Shown here piece after piece: positions 13,559 to 20,819 of a stretch of DNA of 26,731 bases; the stretch's first letter is position 1, and each line of letters begins with the position of its first letter. The translations under genes and the position numbers were made by a program. The stretch is taken from NCBI GenBank assembly GCA_034437315.1, contig DAOTUC010000095.1, forward strand, positions 1 to 26,731. The letters run 5' to 3'. Origin of the DNA: DSAR01 sp034437315. GTDB taxonomy: Bacteria > Chloroflexota > Anaerolineae > B4-G1. The notes beneath the pieces were generated by a model. It did not search any database. It saw nothing but the letters and a program-made list of their open reading frames with translations, and was not told the origin of the DNA.

Positions 13559-14369
13559 CACCTTCCTCTTCCGAATCGTCGATTGGCCGGCTCAAAAACC
13601 CGCGCAAAACCTCGTAAAATCGCTCTGGCTCATCCGCCATCGGGAAATGGCCCGAGTGCTCAAATCGGTGAAGATGCGCCTTCGACACGCCCTCAACTAA
13701 AAGCTCGCCCTGATCGGGGTCGACGATGCGATCGATATCCCCGTAGACGCCCATAACCGGTACGTCAATCTCATTCAACCGAGGGCGCAGGTCTGTCCCG
13801 CGCAACGAGGCGATGCTGTAATGGAACGATTCCATCGTCGTGCGCGAGAGGTCCCGTTCAAACATCGCGTACCAGGTCTTCCAATCACGGGCGAGAAAGG
13901 GAGAAAGGAGACGAACGCCCAAAGGCAACGCGCCCGGCGCTTGATAGGCCAAACTCGCCAGGGAGCGGCGGGCCGCCAGGCGCAAAAAGAGGGCCAGCCC
14001 ATCACCAACGATCGGCGACCCCACCACGGTGACCCTTTCAACCCGCTCTGGATGATCCAGGGCGACCTTCAACGAGACGGTGCCCCCCATTGAGTGGCCG
14101 ATGATCGGCGCGTGGCTGAGGCCTAAACGTTCCATAAACTGGTCGACCATCTCCACGTAGTCCTGAACCGAAAAACTCCCCTCCTGCTTGCCCGATTCAC
14201 CGAAGCCCCAGAAATCGAGGGCGTAGGCTTTGTACTCGCGCCCCAGCGATTCCATCGTCCCCAGCCAATGATCCCAGGATTCCAACCAGCCGTGCAGCAT
14301 GATGATAGGGCGTCCCCGCCCTATCGTCTCGTAATGAACCAGGCCACGGTCTGTAACAATGGAGCTCAT
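13545..14369 (-). CDS. Alpha/beta hydrolase with complete catalytic triad
   Basis: A 274-residue alpha/beta hydrolase and the first gene of the long minus-strand unit. The triad is Ser93 in G-H-S-M-G-G (91-96), an acid at Asp213 ('GDIDRIV') and His241 ('HSGHFP'). The oxyanion motif is 'LHGWLESW' (25-32), and a helical cap lies between about 120 and 190. The acidic tail ends 'DDSEEEGDGSL'. It is the paralogue of the hydrolase at 2545-3324, which has alanine in place of Ser93. The ATG at 14369 gives an N-terminus collinear with that paralogue; no clear ribosome-binding site is visible. Fold relatives hydrolyse esters, epoxides, haloalkanes or C-C bonds. The substrate cannot be read from sequence, but the linkage to an AAR-like enzyme favours a lipid-like ester or thioester. 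Confidence 0.9.
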   Translation of the reverse strand: MSSIVTDRGLVHYETIGRGRPIIMLHGWLESWDHWLGTMESLGREYKAYALDFWGFGESGKQEGSFSVQDYVEMVDQFMERLGLSHAPIIGHSMGGTVSLKVALDHPERVERVTVVGSPIVGDGLALFLRLAARRSLASLAYQAPGALPLGVRLLSPFLARDWKTWYAMFERDLSRTTMESFHYSIASLRGTDLRPRLNEIDVPVMGVYGDIDRIVDPDQGELLVEGVSKAHLHRFEHSGHFPMADEPERFYEVLRGFLSRPIDDSEEEGDGSL

Positions 14370-14493
14370 CGCAATACTACTTTTAGAATCACAGTTATCT
14401 CTCGCTATCCACCCAAGAGTCTGTCGCCGTGCGCCTTATCCAACGATTTCTGAAGCACACGCCAATCGCTCTCCCGATCAACTGAAATGATCT

Positions 14494-14522
14494 ACTATAA
14501 ATATATCACAAAATGTTGTGAT
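14494..14522 (-). promoter_or_regulatory. Predicted sigma-70-type promoter of the ten-gene unit
   Basis: On the minus strand, ATCACA (14522-14517, four of six matches to TTGACA) is 17 bases from TATAGT (14499-14494, five of six matches to TATAAT). Transcription would start near 14487, about 118 bases before the hydrolase ATG. It lies in the largest non-coding gap upstream of the unit. The -35 is weak, which would suit control by a regulator binding the overlapping palindrome. Confidence 0.4.
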
Positions 14523-14523
14523 A
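14504..14523. promoter_or_regulatory. Perfect 20-bp palindrome overlapping the promoter (possible operator)
   Basis: TATCACAA (14504-14511) and TTGTGATA (14516-14523) are perfect inverted repeats around AATG. The site covers the predicted -35 and most of the spacer, the usual position of a repressor site. The half-sites are TCACA...TGTGA, opposite to the CRP order TGTGA...TCACA, so a CRP/FNR site is not the obvious reading. No transcription factor gene is present in the window to assign to it. Confidence 0.45.
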
Positions 14524-14957
14524 GGCATTTAGAAAGCATTGCAATTTCGTTAATGTGAAGTTACAGCGCTATGTGATCGACAGGTTCTAAGAGTCATAAA
14601 AGAATCAGTTCCCTCGCAAACGCCCCGGGGACGGGCTTAGCGCATAAAGTTAGGGTGCGTTTCCATACAGGCCGTTTTTCAACAGAGTCATCTATTGGTT
14701 AGGCCCTAAGCACAAAGACGGTCGAACCACCACCTCGCACGGTTCGACCGCCAGAAAAACACCACTCAGAGTGCATAGGCAGCGTTCATAACCCGACTTG
14801 ACCCAAGCGCAAACAAACACATCCAACACAGAGGAATTACCGGAAATACTGAGAAAATACGCCTTTATCTTCCCACGGCGCTTCGCGTCATATTCTCGCT
14901 CAATCAATCACTCTTGATGCGCCGATACAGATTGGACAGGAATGCTATCGGTTGGGC
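14524..14957. other. Non-coding spacer between the GTPase and hydrolase genes
   Basis: Together with 14370-14523 this makes a 588-base gap. It is less GC-rich than its surroundings. It holds the terminator-like hairpin at 14719-14750 and, just after the GTPase stop, an imperfect palindrome GGTTGGGCCTAACC (14951-14964) whose half GGTTAGGCCC recurs at 14697-14706. An open frame across 14692-14907 starts with TTG, has no ribosome-binding site and includes the hairpin, so it is not called. I see nothing else that can be named. Confidence 0.6.
14719..14750 (-). terminator. Terminator-like hairpin downstream of the GTPase gene
   Basis: CGGTCGAACC (14719-14728) and GGTTCGACCG (14741-14750) form a perfect 10-bp stem around a 12-base loop. 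In the minus-strand direction the stem is followed by TCTTTGT, a short, interrupted T run. It lies about 210 bases past the GTPase stop and before the next promoter, the expected place for ending the DUF4388-GTPase transcript. The weak T run keeps confidence moderate. Confidence 0.45.
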
Positions 14958-15500
14958 CTAACCTTCCCCATACTCATCCATCAGATCGAGCACAGAATAG
15001 AGGAGTTCCAACAAGACCTGCTGGACGCTCTCCTGGTCTGTCGCCACACAGGGCAAAACCTTGATCTCTGAAGGAATGCGTAGCGCAATACGCAGGTCTT
15101 CGGGAGACCACGCATCCTTCAGGTCCTGCTTATTGGCGGCGACGACGTAGGGCACGGGCGCGTAGGCCCGAAATGTATCCAGGATATTGCGCGCCTCGCG
15201 GAAGGTCTCTGGTTTGACGCTATCTAACAGGACGACGAAGCCTAACATCCCTTCGGCGAGAATTTCCCACATGAAATCAAAGCGCCGCTGGCCTGGCGTG
15301 CCAAATAGATAGAGCACCAGGTCATCGGCCACACTGATGCGCCCAAAATCCATTGCCACCGTCGTCTGTGCTTTGACTCGTTCCTCTTCTCGCGTGATCT
15401 TTTTCTCAGTCGCCACGACGTCGATCTCGCTAATCGTCTGGATAAACTGAGTTTTGCCCGCTGAAAAGGGGCCGGTTACCACTATCTTGACAGTCTGCAT
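14958..15500 (-). CDS. Small Ras-like GTPase (conservon CvnD / MglA-like)
   Basis: A 180-residue single-domain GTPase. The P loop is GPFSAGKT (10-17), switch I threonines are at 46-47, the G3 region reads FGTPGQRRF (66-74), G4 is NKQD (123-126) and G5 is around 'CVATD' (151-155). Lacking the DxxG aspartate and having 'LFGTPGQxRF' is characteristic of the conservon-type GTPases of actinobacteria, so it is not a sign of inactivation. Such proteins act as polarity or signalling switches with Roadblock/LC7 partners. Here the preceding gene is a DUF4388 protein rather than a Roadblock protein. The ATG at 15500 has AGAGAG about 8 bases upstream. It is the second gene of a two-gene unit, 112 bases after the first. 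Confidence 0.9.
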   Translation of the reverse strand: MQTVKIVVTGPFSAGKTQFIQTISEIDVVATEKKITREEERVKAQTTVAMDFGRISVADDLVLYLFGTPGQRRFDFMWEILAEGMLGFVVLLDSVKPETFREARNILDTFRAYAPVPYVVAANKQDLKDAWSPEDLRIALRIPSEIKVLPCVATDQESVQQVLLELLYSVLDLMDEYGEG

Positions 15501-15612
15501 AGCTTTATCTCTCTTGAGTGTGCAACTCTCTAACGATAATAAAGACGCTAAAAATAAAATTCCTCACTGCAAACTCCCGCTCTATCGTGCGCAACGGGAA
15601 CGGGAACGAACG

Positions 15613-16437
15613 CTAGCGCTTACCGCCGAAGAACCCAACGATCCGCTCCACGACACTCCGATTGACGGCCGGCGGACGCATCGACACGGGCGGCTTGCCT
15701 TCTGCGGATGGCTTGGCGGCCCCCTCCGGCTGCACCAATTCGACCAGGCCGGCCTGTAGCAAAGCGTAAACGATTTTGCGAATCTGAAACTCGCTCATAT
15801 TGTTGGCTTTGGCGATCTGGCGGACGGTGTTGCGGGGATTGATGAAGGAAACGACGCGCCACTCCTCAACGGTCATGTTGACGTCGCGCATGCGAGCGCT
15901 GGGTCGATCGGCGAACTTCAGCGCCACGTCGAGATCGGGCAACTCGTCCTGCAAACGCTCCCACTCCTGCATCCGCCGGCTGCCTTCCATGATCACATTT
16001 TCCAGGTTGATGGGGATGGTAATGCGATCCTCGAACGGCAGCAGGCTGGCCTCGAAACGGAAGGTCCCTTCCGACCAGGTGAAAAGTGGGTAAACGTTAT
16101 TCAAGATATAGGATTGTACGCTCCGTACGATGTCCTCCTGGGTCACGTAACCGGCATTGATCAGCAATACGCCCAGTTCTTTATCACTCTTGATCTCGAC
16201 CTGTTTCTGAATGGCCCGCGCTTGCTCTTCTGATATTTTTCCTGCTTGCTGGAGCATCGTCGCCAGATGACCGCCGCCCTCATCGTGCGTGGCGTAAACC
16301 AATCGTCCCTCTTTAAAGCATAATCGGGATGGCGCGCCATCAGCCTCAATCGTCAGCGTGCCAGTCTTACGCGCCAAGTTAATTAGATTTAATAACTGCG
16401 TCGTACTGAAATCTCGCAGATTCCCCTTCAGCGCCAT
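15613..16437 (-). CDS. DUF4388 domain protein with C-terminal winged helix
   Basis: A 274-residue soluble protein. Residues 1-150 match the DUF4388 / PatA N-terminal type: 'LKGNLRDFSTTQLLNLINLA', then 'GTLTIE' and 'LCFKEGRLVYA', and a second part 'LLINAGYVTQEDI' and 'YPLFTWSEGTFRFE'. Residues about 187-235 look like a winged-helix segment ('NTVRQIAKANNMSEFQIRKI'). The tail is proline-rich and low-complexity before a final 'VERIVGFFGGKR'. In other bacteria DUF4388 proteins occur beside small GTPases and Roadblock proteins as signalling adaptors, which fits the GTPase gene downstream. A strong GGAGGT site precedes the ATG, preceded in turn by a leader hairpin. Biochemical function is not known. 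Confidence 0.88.
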   Translation of the reverse strand: MALKGNLRDFSTTQLLNLINLARKTGTLTIEADGAPSRLCFKEGRLVYATHDEGGGHLATMLQQAGKISEEQARAIQKQVEIKSDKELGVLLINAGYVTQEDIVRSVQSYILNNVYPLFTWSEGTFRFEASLLPFEDRITIPINLENVIMEGSRRMQEWERLQDELPDLDVALKFADRPSARMRDVNMTVEEWRVVSFINPRNTVRQIAKANNMSEFQIRKIVYALLQAGLVELVQPEGAAKPSAEGKPPVSMRPPAVNRSVVERIVGFFGGKR

Positions 16438-16449
16438 ACCCTACCTCCA

Positions 16450-16470
16450 CTGCAACGGATGATGTTGCAG
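16450..16470 (-). promoter_or_regulatory. Leader hairpin next to the ribosome-binding site of the DUF4388 gene
   Basis: In the minus-strand transcript CTGCAAC and GTTGCAG form a perfect 7-bp stem (16464-16470 with 16450-16456) with a 7-base loop. The stem ends directly before the TGGAGG ribosome-binding site. It could hold that site accessible or be a protein or small-RNA target. The pairing is seen; regulation is inferred. Confidence 0.4.
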
Positions 16471-16532
16471 ATGCAAATCCAGGTTACATAAATACGTATA
16501 AGACCAATAAACCTTCCTCGACCCAGGTTTCG

Positions 16533-16561
16533 ATTATACATTCTATCGTCAAGCAAGTCAA
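16533..16561 (-). promoter_or_regulatory. Near-consensus sigma-70-type promoter of the DUF4388-GTPase unit
   Basis: On the minus strand TTGACT (16561-16556) is followed after exactly 17 bases by TATAAT (16538-16533). Start of transcription would be near 16526, giving a leader of about 88 bases to the ATG at 16437. This is the best promoter match in the window and marks the DUF4388-GTPase pair as its own unit. Confidence 0.7.
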
Positions 16562-16589
16562 ACAATGGCAAGCGCGCACTTCCGCCGGG

Positions 16590-18164
16590 CTAACGGTAAG
16601 CTCGCACGACGACGGGCAAATAGACGTTAAAGCAGCCCAGCGATAGAGAGCGCGAGAATCGATCGCCGTCCACAACCGCGACGTCAACTGTGTGGACGAA
16701 GACGCCCCGGCAATCCCGCGACACGGTGACCGGGATCAGCGCTCTCCAGGTTTCCTCGCCCGGATAGATCGGCTCCTCCGTCCAGGTGGTGACGCGCCCC
16801 GCGGGCTGCACCTGGGCGGGCAGCGTGCTGGTGATGGCGGCCGTCAACACCGTCGAATCAAAATTACTCAGGTGGATGACGTAGGTCAAGGGCTGACCGG
16901 GCCGCGCCATGGCCGGCGTCGCCGAGAGGGATAGCGCCAGGGGATTGGGGAACTCGTCGGCCCCGATGTCGTAACCGCCGCCGCGCGGGCGCCCGTCCCC
17001 CTCGAAATCGACGAAGACGCCCACCTCCACACCGCGATCCCGCGCCACCGAGCCGGGGCCAATATGATAATCGCCCGCGTCGGGATCCACAAAAGCCGGG
17101 TCGCCATGATAATCGTCCTGGCGCGAGATATTTCCATCCCCCTGCCAATCTTCGTCGTTGCCATTCCACAAGGTCGCCTCCAGGGATGCGACGCCCATCC
17201 CCACGACGTCGAGGCCGACGGTGTGGCTGGCGATGATGGTATTGATCATCTCCACCTCGTTATTCGACTCGATCTTGACCCCGCCCCCTGCGTTGCGCGC
17301 GATGGTCGTGTGCAACAGACGAGGCCGTTTCACGTCGCCGGTGTCGGTGCCGGTGACGAATAGGCCGCCAGCCTCATTATTCCCGCGATTGTCGACGTAG
17401 AAATTGTTGATCATCGTCGTGCTGCTGCGATATAGATAGACGCCCCCGCCCGCTAGAGCTTCGTTACCAGCGATCGTGCTGCTGACGACCGTCGTGTCAT
17501 CGCTGATGAAAAACACCAACCCGCCCCCATACTCGATGGCTGTGTTAGAGACGATTTGGCATCCTATCACATCGGCCGTGCTCCTATGAACGAAGACGCC
17601 GCCGCCATGATTTGCCACGTTGCCAGAAACCACACTGCGCCGCAGGATCACTCTGGCCTTATCAAAATAGCCGCCGCCTCCGAATCCACCAGCGCTTGCC
17701 CTGGCATCTCCCCCCACAATGTGCACCCCGTCAATAACGACCTCGCCTCCCTCAAACTCATTGTCAATCACCAGGACGCGCCCCTGCCCCTGCGCGTCGA
17801 GAATCGTCAGGTGAGCGTCTGGATCGGAGACGTCCCACTGACCCGCCGCGTAACCGCCGCGAATCGTGAGTCGCTTATTCTCAATGTAGATCAGGGCGGT
17901 CACCGTGAGATCATCAGAAGAAAAAACTCGCACGCCGGTATAGAGCCCCTCCGCCACCTTGATGACGTCCCCATTATCAGCGCCCTTCACTGCATCCTGA
18001 ACCGTCGTGTGATCGCAACCGCTCGCACAGACAGTCCTCACGTTGCCTGGGGCCGCACCCAGCGCCGCATACGCCGCCCCCCGCCAACGCTGGCACAGGG
18101 CCAACACCCCCGCCGCCAGGATCAAGCCCCAGAGCACAGCAACCCATACCCCCTTGCGTCCCAT
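16590..18164 (-). CDS. Exported parallel beta-helix protein with DUF11-like C-terminal domain
   Basis: A 524-residue secreted protein. An N-terminal hydrophobic signal segment (about 5-23) follows a short basic start. Residues about 55-370 are right-handed beta-helix repeats with many 'GGG-hydrophobic' turns ('GGGVFVHRS', 'GGGLVFFIS', 'GGGVYLYRS', 'AGGLFVTGT'). They are closed by a choice-of-anchor-Q type segment ending 'GGGYDIGADEF'. Residues about 410-510 resemble a DUF11 domain ('LSLSATPAMARPGQPLTYVI'). The C-terminus 'NVYLPVVVRAYR' resembles a tail common on exported proteins of Anaerolineae and may be a sorting signal. The ATG at 18164 has GGAGGTG just upstream and begins with the signal peptide, so the longer open frame is not used. 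Likely surface or extracellular, possibly carbohydrate-associated; no catalytic residues identified. Confidence 0.85.
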   Translation of the reverse strand: MGRKGVWVAVLWGLILAAGVLALCQRWRGAAYAALGAAPGNVRTVCASGCDHTTVQDAVKGADNGDVIKVAEGLYTGVRVFSSDDLTVTALIYIENKRLTIRGGYAAGQWDVSDPDAHLTILDAQGQGRVLVIDNEFEGGEVVIDGVHIVGGDARASAGGFGGGGYFDKARVILRRSVVSGNVANHGGGVFVHRSTADVIGCQIVSNTAIEYGGGLVFFISDDTTVVSSTIAGNEALAGGGVYLYRSSTTMINNFYVDNRGNNEAGGLFVTGTDTGDVKRPRLLHTTIARNAGGGVKIESNNEVEMINTIIASHTVGLDVVGMGVASLEATLWNGNDEDWQGDGNISRQDDYHGDPAFVDPDAGDYHIGPGSVARDRGVEVGVFVDFEGDGRPRGGGYDIGADEFPNPLALSLSATPAMARPGQPLTYVIHLSNFDSTVLTAAITSTLPAQVQPAGRVTTWTEEPIYPGEETWRALIPVTVSRDCRGVFVHTVDVAVVDGDRFSRSLSLGCFNVYLPVVVRAYR

Positions 18165-18201
18165 CACACCTCCCCAGCGCCAACCCTCCCGGCGCTTGCC
18201 C

Positions 18202-18248
18202 ACTTGCATACTTGCAACTTGCATACTTGCCCACTTACCCACTTGCAA
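18202..18248. repeat. Imperfect tandem repeat of ACTTGC units
   Basis: The 14-mer ACTTGCATACTTGC occurs at 18202-18215 and again at 18217-18230, a 15-base period, and related units (ACTTACCC, ACTTGCAAG) continue to 18248. The array runs through the stop codon of the ATP-grasp gene (18235-18237) into its last codons, and fills most of the spacer before the beta-helix gene. It looks like a slippage-prone simple repeat. Confidence 0.7.
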
Positions 18249-20559
18249 GATAGGCCAGCGCCTCGTCCCGCTCGCCATCCATCACCAGGTCCAGATTGCG
18301 CCCATCCGCCACGGCGGGCACGTCGATCACTTTGACGTATTCCGCGTACCGCTCATCGTCGGGCAATAAATCGGCCAATTTATTGGGAGAATCCTTGAAA
18401 AAAGCCCAGTTGAACCTTGCATCGGGCGCGTTGAGATGCAACGGCAACGGGTAGATACGGGACTCGACCAGATCCTGGAAGAAGTGGGTGCCGTAGGAAA
18501 GTTCCATCGTGTCGTCCCCGGAAAGACCAGCCGCCTCGATCAACGCCTGGGTATTGTAGATGTCGGCATAGGTCACTTTGAGGCCCAACTCCGGGTTCGA
18601 CGTGCCCCACCGGCCCGGCCCGATCAGGATGAAACGCTCTCCCTCCAGGCGCCTGTTGATCCGCCCGACGAGGCGCGCCAAGGCGAACCGGGTCTCGTAA
18701 TCCGGCAGGTTATTGTAAGCCTCCGGATCGACGTAGACGACGTAGCGAATCCCGTGAAGCTGCCCGGTCGGCACGAGCTTGCGCGTCAAGAAGAGCACGT
18801 CCTGGGGCGGGACGTCGGGGATGCGCATCGCCTCCCCCCATTCCTGGCGGCTCAAGGGGCGACATTGTAGCAGATGCAAACAGAAATCGGGCGTTCGAGA
18901 ATCGGTGATCTCTACCACAAACTCCACGTCCACCGGGCGGCCGTAACCGCGCTCCAATTTCGCCAACACGGTGCGCATCATCGCCACAAAGCCCCTGTTT
19001 TTGAGCAGTTCGTCGAATGTCAGCACCAAACGCTCCTGCGAAAGGATGCCGGGCGCGTAGATGGCCTGCAAATAATCCCCCCTATCGACCGAGGCCAGGA
19101 GCTGGACGCCGGGATAATCGGGTTGCAGGGTCTTCGTCACGGGTAGGGACTTGACCGTGTTAGTCTGCAAGTCAATCAGATCGACCAAGCGTTGAGAATA
19201 TCTGCGTATCTGATCGGCGCCCGTCTCGGGGCGCAATTGCGGGTGACTCAACGAGACCATGCGCGGGTAATCCTCCCCCACCCGATCCACCGCGCGCGTG
19301 CCCAGTCCCCAGACCAGGCGCAACAGACCGTCCTCCGCCCGAATCTTGGAATGCCAGCGGAAGGGGTTGCGGCTGAAGCCCACACCCGCTATCGCGGGGA
19401 AGAAGTAATTGTGGTAGCGCTTCCCCTGCACCTTTTGAATCAGAATCGCCATCCGCTCGTCGTAATCCACCAATCCCATTCTCTGGCGATAGAGCAGCGC
19501 GTCCGGGCTCAGGACGCTGGCATACACCAGGCCAATGGCGCGGGTCAACGCCGCCAAATTCTCCTCCATCGTCCCCTGATTGGGGCAAAAATAGCTATCG
19601 TACTTGCCGGCGAACGAAAAGCCGAAATTATCCTCCAACAGACTGGACGAGCGCACGATCAGCGGGAAATTCACCACCTCCTGCAGGAGCGCCCGCAACC
19701 GGTCCATCACATCCTTGGGGAACCGTCCATTGGCGTACATGTCCTGTATTCTAGGGTAATCGTCCTCAATTTCCTCCTGGCCCTTGTACTTTTGATTGAT
19801 AAACGCCTCGAACCCGTTGAAAGTGTGAAAATCGTAGAACACGTTAGCCCCAATGAAATAGGAATCGGGAACAGCGATGCGTCCGCGCAAATCGACCTCG
19901 TCGGCCGGATCGTGTCTCCGAAGGATCTCCCAGGCCAGCACCATGCCCGCCGCCTTGCCGCCAATCTTGCCCGTCCCAATGCGCCGGTTGTAGATCATCT
20001 CGAAATCCTCGGCCTTGAGAAAGCGCTTGGCCAGTTTGACGAAATCCATCTGGTCGCTAATCATACGCTTGAGCAAGACGACCGTGATTTCCTCCTGGTG
20101 ATGACACACCATCAGCCGCTCTTCGGCCGGCAACCGCGCATACTCCTTCGCCTGAGCGATGAGCAAGGGCCGGGGCGCTAGCTCTGGATTGAAAGGCAAC
20201 GAGCAATCATCCAAATTCGGCTTTCGGCCGGATAGCGTCTCCTCCATGATCTCCTCAAACAGCTTATGAGGCAGGTTATAAGCGAAATAGAAATCGGTCA
20301 GGTGATCCCGAATCTGCTCCAATCGCTCCCGCCACGTCTCACCCGATTCCTGACCGAAGGGATCCGAAATCCCCTCACGCTCCTGGGACGAAACGGCCTT
20401 TTCCCGCACCTCGCGCTCAAACTGGGACCGAGAAATGACCCCGCGCGAAAACAACTCCTCCCGCATCCGCTCGCGGATACGCCGTCCCAGGATCGGGTAC
20501 TGCGAGATTTGGAGATAGAGTTCTAATACCTTGGGCACCTGCTCTAAATGCATATCCAT
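18235..20559 (-). CDS. PEP/pyruvate-binding (PPDK N-terminal, ATP-grasp) domain protein
   Basis: A 774-residue protein with the nucleotide-binding domain of PEP synthase and pyruvate phosphate dikinase. After a helical N-terminal region (1-190) come 'GTGKIGGKAAGM' (195-206), 'VRSSSLLEDNFGFSFAGKY' (302-320), 'GVGFSRNP' (392-399) and 'DVEFVVE...LQCRPLS' (544-570), the usual landmarks in order. A C-terminal region of about 200 residues ('LIGPGRWGTSNPELGLKVTY' and onward) is not one I recognise. The swivelling phosphohistidine domain and the PEP-utilising barrel are absent, so it cannot be a complete PEP synthase. It may transfer phosphate from ATP to another partner, or be regulatory. It has its own promoter at 20595-20622 and a short leader. 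The C-terminal codons run into a simple repeat. Confidence 0.85.
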   Translation of the reverse strand: MDMHLEQVPKVLELYLQISQYPILGRRIRERMREELFSRGVISRSQFEREVREKAVSSQEREGISDPFGQESGETWRERLEQIRDHLTDFYFAYNLPHKLFEEIMEETLSGRKPNLDDCSLPFNPELAPRPLLIAQAKEYARLPAEERLMVCHHQEEITVVLLKRMISDQMDFVKLAKRFLKAEDFEMIYNRRIGTGKIGGKAAGMVLAWEILRRHDPADEVDLRGRIAVPDSYFIGANVFYDFHTFNGFEAFINQKYKGQEEIEDDYPRIQDMYANGRFPKDVMDRLRALLQEVVNFPLIVRSSSLLEDNFGFSFAGKYDSYFCPNQGTMEENLAALTRAIGLVYASVLSPDALLYRQRMGLVDYDERMAILIQKVQGKRYHNYFFPAIAGVGFSRNPFRWHSKIRAEDGLLRLVWGLGTRAVDRVGEDYPRMVSLSHPQLRPETGADQIRRYSQRLVDLIDLQTNTVKSLPVTKTLQPDYPGVQLLASVDRGDYLQAIYAPGILSQERLVLTFDELLKNRGFVAMMRTVLAKLERGYGRPVDVEFVVEITDSRTPDFCLHLLQCRPLSRQEWGEAMRIPDVPPQDVLFLTRKLVPTGQLHGIRYVVYVDPEAYNNLPDYETRFALARLVGRINRRLEGERFILIGPGRWGTSNPELGLKVTYADIYNTQALIEAAGLSGDDTMELSYGTHFFQDLVESRIYPLPLHLNAPDARFNWAFFKDSPNKLADLLPDDERYAEYVKVIDVPAVADGRNLDLVMDGERDEALAYLASG

Positions 20560-20594
20560 TCTCGAAACCTTTCTTTCACGATTCTACGTTTTTA

Positions 20595-20622
20595 AGTATA
20601 CCCCACCCGGGCGCTTCGTCAA
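20595..20622 (-). promoter_or_regulatory. Predicted sigma-70-type promoter of the ATP-grasp gene
   Basis: On the minus strand TTGACG (20622-20617) is separated by 16 bases from TATACT (20600-20595); each hexamer matches five of six consensus bases. The leader to the ATG at 20559 would be about 30 bases. It is back to back with the plus-strand promoter at 20711-20739, making this a divergent control region. Confidence 0.6.
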
Positions 20623-20710
20623 CTCTCCACATCGCTCCGTCGTTCCCCACAGGCCCGCCTGTGCGACGCACGCAGACAGGCGCATCATCGCCAACCGATG
20701 CAAATCGAAT

Positions 20711-20739
20711 TTGCTCTACTCGCCTCATTATGCTAAAAT
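20711..20739 (+). promoter_or_regulatory. Predicted promoter of the pentapeptide-repeat lipoprotein gene
   Basis: TTGCTC (20711-20716) is 17 bases from TAAAAT (20734-20739), and the -10 is extended by TG at 20731-20732 (TGCTAAAAT). The extended -10 compensates for the poor -35. Transcription would begin near 20746 with a leader of about 74 bases. Confidence 0.55.
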
Positions 20740-20819
20740 CTCTTTCATAGTCTCTGCACACCCTCTGCGTTGCTTCGTGTTCCTTAGTAGCTCTAAATCA
20801 TCCCGGTTAGGAGGCGAAA

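Noticed and set aside
12848..14369. V4R and hydrolase as BchJ and BchO of bacteriochlorophyll synthesis
   Set aside because: No other pigment gene (Mg-chelatase, reductases, reaction centre) is in the window; the two families are widespread in non-phototrophs.
14504..14523. CRP/FNR binding site
   Set aside because: The half-sites are in the order TCACA...TGTGA, the reverse of the CRP arrangement.
14692..14907. A possible 71-residue protein in the large gap
   Set aside because: TTG start without ribosome-binding site, no recognisable features, and it runs through the terminator-like hairpin.
14958..15500. Loss of function in the GTPase because the DxxG aspartate is missing
   Set aside because: The FGTPGQ form of G3 is normal in conservon-type GTPases, and the other nucleotide-binding motifs are intact.
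18235..20559. Phosphoenolpyruvate synthase
   Set aside because: The phosphohistidine and PEP-binding domains are absent.
20656..20682. Inverted repeat CGCCTGT / ACAGGCG between the divergent promoters
   Set aside because: Only 7 bp with a 13-base loop in GC-rich DNA; too weak to call a regulator site or terminator.
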